A stretch of 64,000 bases of DNA from CAZVLQ01 sp964628185 (GCA_964628185.1 CAZVLQ010000001.1:62001-126000); one strand, 5' to 3'; positions 36,391 to 45,706 are shown, counted from the first letter of the stretch. Numbers and translations: made by a program. The notes: generated from the letters alone by a model not told the origin.

Positions 36391-37776
36391 ATGAAAAGAG
36401 CAAAGTTGTTAACCGTAAACCTGACAACCCAAGAGGATTTCAGGTTTTATCCCACTGATTCCCGCTGCCAGAAACTGGCTGGAGGCTGGCTGAAACTGGG
36501 GGTTGCAACGTTGCTTATCGCCGGCGTGTATGCTGCATTGCTGGTTGTGGCGCGCACACCGATAATCAAGGATATTGTCCCCAGTACGAACTTCTTTTAC
36601 GTCACCCTGGTCATTCATGTCATTTTCTCAAATGTGTTCTGGTTTCTGGCCGTTGCCGGAGTATTTTGGAACATGAATACAACCACCCGCTTCATCCCCC
36701 TGGGGTGGGCGGCGCTGATAACCACATCCGTGGGCGTGGGCGTGATTGCAATCTCTCCGTTTACCGGCGCCGGTAACCCGGTGATGAGTAACTATATACC
36801 CTTTCTGAATGACCCGCTGTTTTTTGCCGGTCTGGCTATTTCCGGCTCCGGCTTCGCTTTGCTTGTGTTCAGAGCGCTTATCTCGGTTTCCAGGCTCCGT
36901 GTGAATACGGCAGCGGGAAGTATGAGGTTTGGTATTTATACAGCCACAAATGCCGCCACCATGGCCATCCTGGCCTTTTTCTGGGCATTTTTTACCATGC
37001 CACAGACTGATTCCTCCGGGGAGACCTGGTATAAGGGGCTGTTCTGGCTTGGCGGCCATGTGCTGCAATTCACCCATGCGTTGCTTATGCTTGCTGCCTG
37101 GATGTGGCTGGCGGCCGCCAGCGGCGTGACGTTAAAACTGTCTCCCCGGGCGGTCACGCTGCTCTTCACGCTGGCCCTGTTTACCGTGGCCTTCACGCCC
37201 GTTGCTTTTCTGTCCATGCATGTAACTTCCGTGAATTTCCAGCAATGGTTCACCACGCACATGCGAATCGGCGGTGCCGCCGCCACCCTTCCCCTGGGTC
37301 TGGCCGTGCTGTGGAGCCTGTTTGGATCTGCCAGGGCGACAGCCGAAAAGCAGCCGCTGCGTATCGCTCTCTGGCTTTCGATCATGCTGTTTACCCTTGG
37401 TGGCGTGCTGGGTTATATGCTTCGCGAAAGCAGCACATTGGTCACGGCTCATTATCACAGTGTTACCGGTGCGGTGACGCTGGCCTTCATGGCACTTGCC
37501 TACGATGTTCTGCCGCATCTTGGATTCAGGACCGTAGCGTCCCGTCTGGCAAAGATTCAGGTGTACACCTATGGCATCGGGCAGTTGCTGCATGTGCTGG
37601 GTCTGGCCTGGGCGGGCGGTTACGGCATGGCGCGCAAGGTAGGCGGCAGCGCTGAGGTCCTGGACAATATCCAGCAGACTATGGGTATGGCTCTGATGGG
37701 AACCGGGGGGCTGATCGCCACCATTGGCGGCATCCTGTTTCTGATTATTGTAATCGGCGCGATGCGCCGGCAGTGA
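36391..37776 (+). CDS. Heme-copper oxidase superfamily subunit I homologue with altered copper site
   Basis: A 461-residue membrane protein with about 12 helices. It keeps a helix II His (His76, LVIHVIFSN), a helix VI His in GGHVLQF (His223) and the helix X pair AHYH (His354, His356) that would hold two haems. On helix VII, where oxygen reductases have a His-His pair for CuB, it has TTHM with only His290. Helix VI has no GHPEVY tyrosine. It therefore looks like a CcoN/NorB-related protein with an incomplete or different active site. It may be a haem-only electron carrier, another NO-reductase-like enzyme, or an accessory subunit. It lies between the cytochrome b fusions and ctaA. Confidence 0.65.
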   Translation: MKRAKLLTVNLTTQEDFRFYPTDSRCQKLAGGWLKLGVATLLIAGVYAALLVVARTPIIKDIVPSTNFFYVTLVIHVIFSNVFWFLAVAGVFWNMNTTTRFIPLGWAALITTSVGVGVIAISPFTGAGNPVMSNYIPFLNDPLFFAGLAISGSGFALLVFRALISVSRLRVNTAAGSMRFGIYTATNAATMAILAFFWAFFTMPQTDSSGETWYKGLFWLGGHVLQFTHALLMLAAWMWLAAASGVTLKLSPRAVTLLFTLALFTVAFTPVAFLSMHVTSVNFQQWFTTHMRIGGAAATLPLGLAVLWSLFGSARATAEKQPLRIALWLSIMLFTLGGVLGYMLRESSTLVTAHYHSVTGAVTLAFMALAYDVLPHLGFRTVASRLAKIQVYTYGIGQLLHVLGLAWAGGYGMARKVGGSAEVLDNIQQTMGMALMGTGGLIATIGGILFLIIVIGAMRRQ

Positions 37777-37842
37777 GGAAGCGGTCAGGCGCTGAAAAAA
37801 CCATATGCTTGTCTGACATCCCGGTTTGAGTAAGCTAAGACG

Positions 37843-38841
37843 ATGAGCCCGCGTCTGGTGATTGCCACCCTGGTGATGTGCATGGCCCTGATTCATGCCA
37901 GTGCCATCATGCATCTTATGAATGCCGGTATGGGTAGCCCGGACTGGCCCGCTTCCTACGGCCTGATAGCCGAGGGCGGGGCGACAACGGGGATGGAAGC
38001 CGGCAAGGCTCACACGGCGGTTTCCGCCATCGCGCCTTCAGGCGTGGCTGACCGGGTTCACCGCGCTATCGCCAATATCCTGCAACTGCTTATCATCGCC
38101 GTTGTCTTTTCAGTATTTCTGAAACGGAAACATGCTGACCGTGATCACCGGCCACCGATGTTTATTCCAATGCTGGCATTGATTCTTTCCCTGTTTCTAG
38201 CCTTCCTGGGCGCATGGTATGGCTCTCCCCTGCGCTATCCCTGGATTATCATCATCAACCTGACCGGTGGTATTGCTCTGCTTGCCCTGTTCTGGTGGCT
38301 AACACTGGATATCTATGCCAGCCCCGCCCCCGTAACAGAGCAGGTTCACCGGTTGAGACCCTGGGCGGTAACAGGCCTGATGATCGTCACGGTCCAGATT
38401 TCCCTGGGGGCCTGGACGGATGCCTATTACGCGGCCCTTGCCTGCACCGGGCTCCCGGGATGTCCCGGCGCGGATTGGTCCATGCCGGATATGCTGCGGG
38501 GGTTTGGACTTCTGGGGCATCTTGACGTGGATGCTTCCGGCAAGGTCGTGACCGACCATTCCGTGGCTGCTTCCATCCACATGGCGCACCGTATCATGGC
38601 CTTGGTAACGACGCTGTACCTGGCCTGGCTGGCCTGGCGGGCCGTGATATCGGGTGGGAAACCCCGCCTCGCGGCTGTGGTAATGATCGTCGTTCTGGCG
38701 GCGCAACTGGGCCTGGGTCTGGCCATGGTCCGTTTCAGCATGCCCGTCATCTTCGTTGTGGCCCATACGGTGACTGCCGCTTTGCTGGTTCTCAGCATCC
38801 TTAGTTTGGTTCATCATCAAACATATTGTGCGGAGAAATAG
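37843..38841 (+). CDS. ctaA: CtaA/Cox15-like heme A synthase
   Basis: A 332-residue membrane protein with eight helices in two related halves. The MGSPDWPASYG segment near residue 25, conserved His residues on helices (RVHRAIAN near 68, MAHRIMA near 251, AHTVTAAL near 308) and LGAWTDAYYAALACTGLPGCPG near 190 with the cysteine pair typical of CtaA are visible. The family oxidises heme O to heme A. Its presence suggests that one of the heme-copper proteins in the island uses heme A, though relaxed function is possible. Confidence 0.85.
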   Translation: MSPRLVIATLVMCMALIHASAIMHLMNAGMGSPDWPASYGLIAEGGATTGMEAGKAHTAVSAIAPSGVADRVHRAIANILQLLIIAVVFSVFLKRKHADRDHRPPMFIPMLALILSLFLAFLGAWYGSPLRYPWIIIINLTGGIALLALFWWLTLDIYASPAPVTEQVHRLRPWAVTGLMIVTVQISLGAWTDAYYAALACTGLPGCPGADWSMPDMLRGFGLLGHLDVDASGKVVTDHSVAASIHMAHRIMALVTTLYLAWLAWRAVISGGKPRLAAVVMIVVLAAQLGLGLAMVRFSMPVIFVVAHTVTAALLVLSILSLVHHQTYCAEK

Positions 38842-38906
38842 CCACAAGAGCCTATCTGATTGTGCAGATGCGGGGCAGTATTAGTAAATGCAAGAGGCAA
38901 GATAAA

Positions 38907-39323
38907 ATGAATCAAGAAAAAATTATAGAAAAGCTGGTGGTAGTCTGCCTTGATACGGCACATTCCATGTTAGAAAAGTATAAAATGGTTATCCCCTTTG
39001 GTATACGAGCCATTAACGATGGCGAAGATTTAAAAATGAATTGCCCGGGAGATAAAAAGCCTGAAGCTAATTTTATTGAACAAATTGAAATGGTTGTAGA
39101 TGAGTTAAAAGAGTTTGTTAAAAATGAGTTCAGTTACGTGATAGCAATCGTTACCGAGCTTGAATCAGGTGGTGAAAAAGCAATTGGTCTGCAAGTCGAA
39201 ACAGATCTTTCTTCTGTCTTGTTTGTCTATCCTTTTCGGAAAGAGAATGAGCAATGGATTATTGACAATCCGATACAAACGGATCAACTCTTACCCTCGG
39301 TCCGTTTACTAAAAACTAGATGA
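38907..39323 (+). CDS. AT-rich gene of unknown function
   Basis: A 138-residue acidic protein with no signal peptide or membrane segment. The ATG at 38907 follows GAGG; an in-frame start at 38826 would add 27 residues. Base composition is clearly more AT-rich than the neighbours (23 G+C in the 60 bases 38941-39000), which suggests acquisition from elsewhere. I do not recognise the family. A possible alpha/beta layout and the C-terminal phrase VYPFRKENEQWIIDN give no functional hint. Confidence 0.7.
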   Translation: MNQEKIIEKLVVVCLDTAHSMLEKYKMVIPFGIRAINDGEDLKMNCPGDKKPEANFIEQIEMVVDELKEFVKNEFSYVIAIVTELESGGEKAIGLQVETDLSSVLFVYPFRKENEQWIIDNPIQTDQLLPSVRLLKTR

Positions 39324-39362
39324 TATCCTCGATTAAAGCCCGTAAGCCTGTGGAGGTGCTGC

Positions 39363-41102
39363 ATGCACGTGTTGCATAAAACATGGTTTGTATGCCTGCT
39401 GATCGCCCTGGTCCCCGGGATTACGTTGTCTGCGGTTCGGGATGCTCGGGCCTACACCCATCATAATTCACCCATTCAGTGGGTGAATTATTCAGGAAAG
39501 GCCTTCACCCGTGCGAAAACGGAAAACAAGCCGATCTTTATGCTGATTACGGCGGTATGGTGTTACAACTGCCGGGTTTATGAGGAAACTCTCAGGCAAG
39601 CTCAGGTCGCTGAATTTATCAATAAGCATTACATCCCGGTATTTGTAGATTATGACCGCCGGCGGGATATCGCGGCAAGCTATTCCGCCGTTGGTATTCC
39701 CGTTACCACAATCCTTGCACCGGATGGCGAGGTGCTGGTGAACGCCCCGGGCTATTTCCCGGCGGATACGCTGCTCGCCAATCTACGGAAGACGATTGAT
39801 TATCTCGCCAAAGATTACAAGCCGTCATCAACCCGGCAATCAGGGCCGGAGGCCAGACATATGGTGCATCCCTCACAAACACTGCTTGAAGATTATGACA
39901 AGCAGTTTGTGTCACTGATGGCTGCGGGCCTTGATCCCGCTTTTGGCGGATTTGGAATCAATCAGAAGGAACCCCATGCCGGCGTTCTGTTGCGGCTTCT
40001 CGAACTGAAAGAGCAGGGGGACAAGCAATGGACGGAACCCCTGCGCATCACGATGGATGCGATGCTTGGTCTGAGCCGCAAGCCGCGGAAGAGGGGAAGC
40101 CCGTCTTTTGAAAAACTGCTGGCATTACGCCGTGGGCAGGCAAGCCTGTTGTCCGAAGTGGAGGCATTGCAGACGAAGGATATGATCGCGGGCATTTATG
40201 ACCGAATCGAGGGTGGTTTTTTTCGCTATGATACCCGCCGGAACTGGACGGTTCCCCATTTCGAAAAAATGCTTTTTGAAAACAGCCAGTTGATTGATGT
40301 GTTTCTGAAGGCGTATACCTTATATAGGAAAACGGCGTATAAAGATGCCGCCATACATTCGCTTGCCTATATTCAACGGACGTTATTCAGCCGGGCTGAC
40401 GGCAGATTCTACGGCAGCCAGCTGGCGGATGAGGTCTATTATCATTTCACGGCAGAGGAAAGAAAAAAGGCCGGCGCCCCCGCGATTGACCAAACCAGTT
40501 ACGCCGTATCCAATGCCAGAGCGATTATCGCGTTTTTAAACGCCTCGGAAAGCCTGCGCATTCAAAAGTATCGGCATACGGCAATCCAGGCGCTCGGGTT
40601 CCTTGCGAGCAGGATGACGGGAAGAAACGGCGCATTCAGTTATTATGATCAGAAAAAAAAGAATGGCGTGTTGAACGGACGCCTGGAAGATAATGCCTGG
40701 ATGGCATCGGCCTTTCTGAGAGCTTATGAAATCACTGGTGGCGGGAAATATCTGAAATTGGCTGAGCGACTTGCGAGATTCGCCGCAAAAAATCTTTATG
40801 ATCCGGCGTCCGGCGGTTTTTTTGCGCGCCGGAGCACCAGCAGGGAGCTGTACCGCCAGGATGAGTTGTTCGACAAGACAAAAGATTTTACGGACAATGG
40901 CATTATGGCGTCCGTATTGCTGGATCTTTACAAACAGACGAAGAATTCGTCCTGGCTGACAATGCTGGAAGGCACCGTGGGCTATTTCTTCAGTGATACC
41001 CAGGCAGCCCGCCTCAAGGCGGACTCGCCGGAATTTGATCGCGTCGCGCGGCGGTTGATCGTATTAAAAAAACATCAGATTACATCACGAAAAAATCCCT
41101 GA
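39363..41102 (+). CDS. Secreted thioredoxin-domain protein of the DUF255/YyaL family
   Basis: A 579-residue protein with an N-terminal signal peptide (about 1-29). A thioredoxin-like domain (about 45-150) has the CxxC motif Cys67-Tyr-Asn-Cys70, VGIPVTTILAPDGEVL and a cis-proline region. The rest is an alpha/alpha barrel as in YyaL/spermatogenesis-associated protein 20, with GGFFRYDTRRNWTVPHFEKMLFEN near 280 as the strongest family segment. YyaL proteins are usually cytoplasmic, so an exported version is unusual. The start has a GGAGG site. It is followed six bases later by a protein combining YyaL-like and CcdA modules, which suggests that the pair works in periplasmic disulfide handling. Confidence 0.85.
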   Translation: MHVLHKTWFVCLLIALVPGITLSAVRDARAYTHHNSPIQWVNYSGKAFTRAKTENKPIFMLITAVWCYNCRVYEETLRQAQVAEFINKHYIPVFVDYDRRRDIAASYSAVGIPVTTILAPDGEVLVNAPGYFPADTLLANLRKTIDYLAKDYKPSSTRQSGPEARHMVHPSQTLLEDYDKQFVSLMAAGLDPAFGGFGINQKEPHAGVLLRLLELKEQGDKQWTEPLRITMDAMLGLSRKPRKRGSPSFEKLLALRRGQASLLSEVEALQTKDMIAGIYDRIEGGFFRYDTRRNWTVPHFEKMLFENSQLIDVFLKAYTLYRKTAYKDAAIHSLAYIQRTLFSRADGRFYGSQLADEVYYHFTAEERKKAGAPAIDQTSYAVSNARAIIAFLNASESLRIQKYRHTAIQALGFLASRMTGRNGAFSYYDQKKKNGVLNGRLEDNAWMASAFLRAYEITGGGKYLKLAERLARFAAKNLYDPASGGFFARRSTSRELYRQDELFDKTKDFTDNGIMASVLLDLYKQTKNSSWLTMLEGTVGYFFSDTQAARLKADSPEFDRVARRLIVLKKHQITSRKNP

Positions 41103-41107
41103 AACCC

Positions 41108-42919
41108 TTGCAAGGAAAGGTCATCAATCACCGTTCACCGGCCTTGCAGGTAATTTTCCTGGTGTTGGTCACCCTTTTTCTTACATTGCCTGCGCTGGCG
41201 GGTCCCAGGCTTACTTGGGAGACAGAAAAGCAGCCGCCATCTTTAACCACCCGGCTTTCGGCGGACATACTCCAGCGTCTGGCTAACAGAATTATGGCAT
41301 CACCGGATGATGGTTCAGAGGTTCTTGCATTCAAATTGCGCAATGCCGGGGATAAAACTGTTGTTGAGGACATTTTGCGGAAGCTGGAAAAAACGCCTGA
41401 ACCGGCGACGGTGGCGGATCTGGCTGCAAGGCTGCAACTCCATCTTGCGATTTATGGAATGAAACCGCGTATTCAATCAGTCAGGGCCATAAAACACGAT
41501 GCACGGATGCTGGAGGCGATGTGGAATTCTTATTCACACGGTCAAACGGTGCTGGCGGAAGATGCGGCTGCAGCCGCCCGCGCCCTGCTGGATGCGGCTC
41601 AGGCAACGCATTCGGCGGGCATGCTGGCGAACGGCATCGCGATGCTGCGGTTTATCAAGGCACGACTGGTGGGAGCACAGGGTGCTTGGCATCACTTTTC
41701 CCCGGAGAGCGGCAGGGCCAGTCTGGATGGTCAGCTTGCGGACAACGCGACGCTGGGTCTGGCATTTTACAACGGCTATAAGGTAACCGGCGATACACAA
41801 TGGCTTGTTCAGGCCCGGAGCCTGGCGGAATTTATTTTAAACCGTTTTTTCGACCGTAAGCTGGGCGGCTTCTTTTCCCGGAACAGCACTTCATCCCGAT
41901 TTTATAAGCCGCGAGAGTTATTTGTGGCCGACAAACCTGTTCGATCTAACGGTATGGCGGCCCTGCTGCTCTATCGGGTTGGCAGGGAAGTGGGTAAGAA
42001 GAACTATATCGAGGCGGCGGCAAGATCCGTCGCCACCTTGCAGAGCCGGGCGTTGCATGCCTCAGCCAAAGATATTATGGCGTTTATTTACACCTATCGG
42101 GCATTGCTTAAGATGAATCGCCACAAGCCTGCTGCAAGCGCCGGGGTGCTTCAAGACGTCAGCTTCGGCATAATTGCAAGCTTATCATTCATAGCCGGAA
42201 TGCTTGGATTCCTGTCACCCTGCACCCTGCCCATTCTACCTGCTTATTTTGCCTTCGCATCGCAAAGTGGAAGAAAAAATATCCTGCTGATGACGATAGC
42301 CTTCTTTGCTGGACTCGCTCTCGTTTTTTCACTGATGGGGGCTACAGCCACCTTGCTGGGCGCACTGTTAAGCCGGCACCATGATTTCCTGTTGCGGGCC
42401 GGAGGCATTCTCATCGCGCTGTTTGGTCTGGCTTCGCTCCTGGGCAAAGGCTTCAGTGGCGCGGGTTTCCGGCGGCGGACGGCGCTCACCCTGGCCGGTT
42501 CTTTCTTTTTCGGCATGACTTTTTCGCTTGGCTGGACGGCTTGTATCGGCCCGATCCTTGGCGCGGTCCTGGTTATGGCCGCAACCGCGAAAACCGCATG
42601 GTCGGGCGCGGCTTCCCTGTTCATGTTTGCCATGGGTCTTAGCCTGCCCCTGATGTTGCTTTCACTGTACCTGACGAGACTGGACCGGAACGGGTGGTTC
42701 TGGCGTTTTCTGAGAGGAAAGGGCTGGGAGATCAATATCGCGGGGCATATATTATATCTCCATACCACCAGCATGATCTCGGGACTGATATTTATTGCCC
42801 TGGGAATTCTGATGGCAACAGGATACATCACCTGGCTCAATCGTATCCTGCCTGTCGGTATACAGGCCTGGTTTGCCGGTATAGAAGAACATATGGTGAG
42901 TCGATTTGCGGGAGGATGA
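41108..42919 (+). CDS. YyaL-like barrel fused to CcdA/DsbD transmembrane domain
   Basis: A 603-residue fusion. An N-terminal signal segment (about 15-31) is followed by a partial alpha/alpha barrel resembling the C-terminal part of the preceding protein (DGQLADNATLGLAFYNGYKVTGD near 210; GGFFSRNSTSSRFYKPRELF near 260). Residues about 350-590 form a CcdA-type domain with FLSPCTLPILPAYF (Cys372) and GWTACIGPILG (Cys479), the cysteine pair that moves electrons from cytoplasmic thioredoxin across the membrane. Likely role: supplying reducing power to the adjacent exported thioredoxin protein for cytochrome c or copper-site maturation. The TTG start has no strong ribosome site. Confidence 0.8.
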   Translation: MQGKVINHRSPALQVIFLVLVTLFLTLPALAGPRLTWETEKQPPSLTTRLSADILQRLANRIMASPDDGSEVLAFKLRNAGDKTVVEDILRKLEKTPEPATVADLAARLQLHLAIYGMKPRIQSVRAIKHDARMLEAMWNSYSHGQTVLAEDAAAAARALLDAAQATHSAGMLANGIAMLRFIKARLVGAQGAWHHFSPESGRASLDGQLADNATLGLAFYNGYKVTGDTQWLVQARSLAEFILNRFFDRKLGGFFSRNSTSSRFYKPRELFVADKPVRSNGMAALLLYRVGREVGKKNYIEAAARSVATLQSRALHASAKDIMAFIYTYRALLKMNRHKPAASAGVLQDVSFGIIASLSFIAGMLGFLSPCTLPILPAYFAFASQSGRKNILLMTIAFFAGLALVFSLMGATATLLGALLSRHHDFLLRAGGILIALFGLASLLGKGFSGAGFRRRTALTLAGSFFFGMTFSLGWTACIGPILGAVLVMAATAKTAWSGAASLFMFAMGLSLPLMLLSLYLTRLDRNGWFWRFLRGKGWEINIAGHILYLHTTSMISGLIFIALGILMATGYITWLNRILPVGIQAWFAGIEEHMVSRFAGG

Positions 42920-42950
42920 CAGCTTTCCGGGCTGAAGATAATAGCGAAAA

Positions 42951-44804
42951 ATGTTGAACGATACTCATATGCGGGCTTCCAGGGTGGCGACTTCGAATCG
43001 CAGATTGATCATGATCTTTCTGTTCATGGCGTTAAGCATCTCGATGCTGATTGCCGGCATAGCCTTTTTTGTGTATCAGGAAGAAATAAGGAGTTACCGG
43101 AAAAATATCGCGATTGAGCAGGTGCATCACCTGGAGAATCAAACTACGCTCATTCGGGAGAATTTCAGCCAGCGTGCCCATGATCTGCTGTTTTTGACCA
43201 ATCAGGTTCGGTTGTACCAACCCTTCAAGCCTATGGCAGGGCAGGGCTTACAGGCTCTGGCCAATGACCTTCTTTCTTTTCTTGATGCCAATGAATTGTA
43301 TGATCGGGTCGGACTGCTGGATACCCATGGAACGGAAGTATTAGGCGTACGCTATCTTGCTGGGAAGCCAGGTATTGTTCCGAAAAATGAATTACAGCAG
43401 CAAGGCGAACGTGACTATTTTGTAAAAACAATTATGTTAAATGCCAATGAGATTTATATATCGCCCATGGTTTTCACCCGCGAACATGGCCAGGGTAATT
43501 TGTCTCTGAAACACATGATTCAATTTGGTATGCCGCTTTTTGACCGGCGGGGGCGGAAGATCGGGATGATCATCCTGAATTATTTTGCCGATAGCTTGCT
43601 CAACAAGTTCAGGAAGATAGCCGGATTCGAAAGCCCGGAAGTGGGCGAATCCATGCTGCTGAACAAGTATGGCTACTGGCTTTCCGGTCCTGATCCCCAA
43701 AGGGAATGGGGCTTTATGTTTGCCGATCGCAGGCAAAATCATTTTGACATCACCGAACCGGAGGCGTGGCGGCATATAGCTCGTCAGAAATCCGGTCATT
43801 TTATCATGAACGGCGATCAATATTTTTTTACAACGCTGTATCCTGCTGAAATCATTTCCTCGGATTCCCGGATAAACCGCCACAGTCATCCCCGGCAAGC
43901 TTTTTGGAAGATTGTCTCACGATATCCTCAGACAGCTTTTATGATTAAAACAAGAGAAAGGAAGCATAAAATTATTCTGCTCACCTTGTCTGTCGTGCTG
44001 CTGATGAACGGAATGTTCTGGTTCCTGGCCCGGGCGATGGCGCGGCGTCGGCAGGTGGAGAACGAACTGCGATTACATATGCTGGAAAAGGAACGTGCTT
44101 CGCGTCTGGCGATGCTTGGCCGAATCTCATCCGAGATTGCGCACGAGCTCCATCAGCCTCTCTCGGCGATATTAAGCTATGCGGATAGTTGCCTGCGATT
44201 GCTGAAACGCGGGGAAACGCAACCGGACAGACTGAACAGGATTCTGGGGAAAATCTCTGACCAGGCCAACCGGGCCGGACAGGTTGTGCGGCGTGTCGGA
44301 AACTTTACCCGCAGCCATGAAATGCAACGTGTATCGCTGGATTTGAATGCGCTGATCGATGAGACCCTGAACCTGGCTGAACTGAATACCCGCAAGTATC
44401 GGGTTAAAACCGGAAAGGCCTTGACGAGGCCGCTGCCTCCGGTCTTTGCCGATCACTTGCTTATTCAGCAGGTGCTGCTGAATCTTGTTCGCAATGCCTG
44501 TGAAGCTATGGAAGGAATAGAACCGCGCAAAAGAAGACTGACAATCGGAACAGACAGGGGCGATAATGATTGCGTCAGGGTTTCTGTTTATGATCAGGGT
44601 CCCGGTCTGGCGCCGGATGAACTGAAGCATATGTTTGATGCATTCTTCAGTCTGAAAAAAGAAGGCGTGGGCCTGGGTCTTTCCGTGAGTCGCTCGATTA
44701 TCGAGAATCATGGAGGACGTTTATGGGCGGAAAAGCTTGCCGAAACAGGGATGGCCGTTTGCTTTACCCTGCCGATTGCCGAAGGAGTGTATCATGAAGA
44801 CTGA
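42951..44804 (+). CDS. Membrane sensor histidine kinase
   Basis: A 617-residue kinase. One N-terminal helix (about 18-42), a large periplasmic sensing domain of Cache type (about 45-345) and a second helix (about 347-365) precede a HisKA domain with the phospho-acceptor His398 in IAHELHQPLSAI. The HATPase domain follows, with LLNLVRNACEAM (N box), VYDQGPGL and GVGLGLSVSRSIIENHGG. The HELHQPL form is typical of FixL/DctB-like kinases. The signal is unknown. It overlaps the response regulator gene by 11 bases. Confidence 0.92.
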   Translation: MLNDTHMRASRVATSNRRLIMIFLFMALSISMLIAGIAFFVYQEEIRSYRKNIAIEQVHHLENQTTLIRENFSQRAHDLLFLTNQVRLYQPFKPMAGQGLQALANDLLSFLDANELYDRVGLLDTHGTEVLGVRYLAGKPGIVPKNELQQQGERDYFVKTIMLNANEIYISPMVFTREHGQGNLSLKHMIQFGMPLFDRRGRKIGMIILNYFADSLLNKFRKIAGFESPEVGESMLLNKYGYWLSGPDPQREWGFMFADRRQNHFDITEPEAWRHIARQKSGHFIMNGDQYFFTTLYPAEIISSDSRINRHSHPRQAFWKIVSRYPQTAFMIKTRERKHKIILLTLSVVLLMNGMFWFLARAMARRRQVENELRLHMLEKERASRLAMLGRISSEIAHELHQPLSAILSYADSCLRLLKRGETQPDRLNRILGKISDQANRAGQVVRRVGNFTRSHEMQRVSLDLNALIDETLNLAELNTRKYRVKTGKALTRPLPPVFADHLLIQQVLLNLVRNACEAMEGIEPRKRRLTIGTDRGDNDCVRVSVYDQGPGLAPDELKHMFDAFFSLKKEGVGLGLSVSRSIIENHGGRLWAEKLAETGMAVCFTLPIAEGVYHED

Positions 44805-45423
44805 TCCGACTGTCTATATTGTTGATGATGATGCAGCCGTGCGCGATTCCCTGTCTGAACTTTTGGCATCGGAGGGGTTGCGGGCTCTGGCCTATGCCTC
44901 GGCCGGCGAATTCCTCGAAGATTGTAATACTTCCATGCATGGATGTGCATTATTTGATGTGCGCATGCCGGAAATGAACGGTCTTGAATTATTGCAACAT
45001 CCAAAAGTCAGGCGGATTGCCATTCCCGTCATTATGATTACGGCCTATAGCGATGTGCCCATGGCCGTCAAAGCCATCAAGTTCGGAGCGGTTGATTTTA
45101 TAGAAAAGCCCATCCATAGCGAAAACCTGCTGGCATCCATCCGGCGATGCTTCCAGGATCACAAGGTACAAAGGGTTAAGTATCAGCAACGCATTGAGTA
45201 TACCGAACGCCTGATGCGATTGACCCCGCGTGAACGGGAAGTGATGGATTTGCTGGTGCTGGGAAAACTGAACAGGCAAATTGCCGCGGATCTCGGCATC
45301 AGCTCAAGAACCGTTGAGGTTCATCGCGCCGCCATCAAGCAAAAACTGGGCGTAAAATCCCTGCCCGACATTGTTCGTATGGCGTTTCTGGAACAAGACG
45401 ACACTGACCCGCATATTGCATGA
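44794..45423 (+). CDS. FixJ/LuxR-type response regulator
   Basis: A 209-residue two-component regulator. The receiver domain has the acidic pocket IVDDD, phospho-acceptor Asp55 (ALFDVRMPEMNG), TAYSD and EKP. The C-terminal LuxR helix-turn-helix reads LTPREREVMDLLVLGKLNRQIAADLGISSRTVEVHRAAIKQKLG. The ATG at 44794 is chosen because AAGGAG precedes it and the receiver begins directly. The final codons (DPHIA) are encoded by a repeat end at 45408-45426. Its likely partner is the overlapping kinase. A TACGTA dyad 176 bases downstream of the stop is a candidate target. Confidence 0.92.
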   Translation: MKTDPTVYIVDDDAAVRDSLSELLASEGLRALAYASAGEFLEDCNTSMHGCALFDVRMPEMNGLELLQHPKVRRIAIPVIMITAYSDVPMAVKAIKFGAVDFIEKPIHSENLLASIRRCFQDHKVQRVKYQQRIEYTERLMRLTPREREVMDLLVLGKLNRQIAADLGISSRTVEVHRAAIKQKLGVKSLPDIVRMAFLEQDDTDPHIA

Positions 45424-45426
45424 AGG
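45408..45426. repeat. Repeat end related to the 2573-2816 element
   Basis: 18 of 19 bases match the terminal repeat at 2573-2591, and the next three bases (ACT) match the inner flank of the inverted right end of that element. As at 2.8 kb, the repeat overlaps the 3' end of a gene. No second, inverted end was found in the following 280 bases. Confidence 0.65.
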
Positions 45427-45548
45427 ACTTGAAAGTTTCCGGGTGATTTCAGGGTACTTGCTACGTGTAATTCCACGAGGCCATACACTCCATTGAGAGC
45501 CTGTTCCGGCGTTTCTTTTTTCATATCAGGTACTGCCGCCATTCTAAA

Positions 45549-45562
45549 TTGATTCAAATCAA
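45549..45562. promoter_or_regulatory. Perfect FNR/DNR box upstream of cytochrome c-napA
   Basis: TTGAT-TCAA-ATCAA matches the consensus at all ten positions. It lies 145 bases before the dihaem cytochrome c start, in an AT-rich intergenic region (45424-45706) with no gene. Confidence 0.75.
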
Positions 45563-45598
45563 GGACAATTTGAAAAAAAATTGAATGATAGACTCTTA

Positions 45599-45618
45599 TA
45601 CGTAGTTATACTTACGTA
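45599..45618. promoter_or_regulatory. TACGTA-N8-TACGTA dyad, possible response-regulator site
   Basis: Two TACGTA hexamers are separated by GTTATACT, giving an imperfect 20-bp dyad 37 bases downstream of the FNR box. A direct repeat ATTACATATG-ATTACATATG follows at about 45621-45640. A FixJ-type regulator encoded just upstream is an obvious candidate to bind it. Confidence 0.4.
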
Positions 45619-45706
45619 CTATTACATATGATTACATATGCCCGAGAGGGCAACCTTCATGTCCGCATGGACAGGAAGAGTTCAATTATCACAGGGAGGA
45701 AACATT

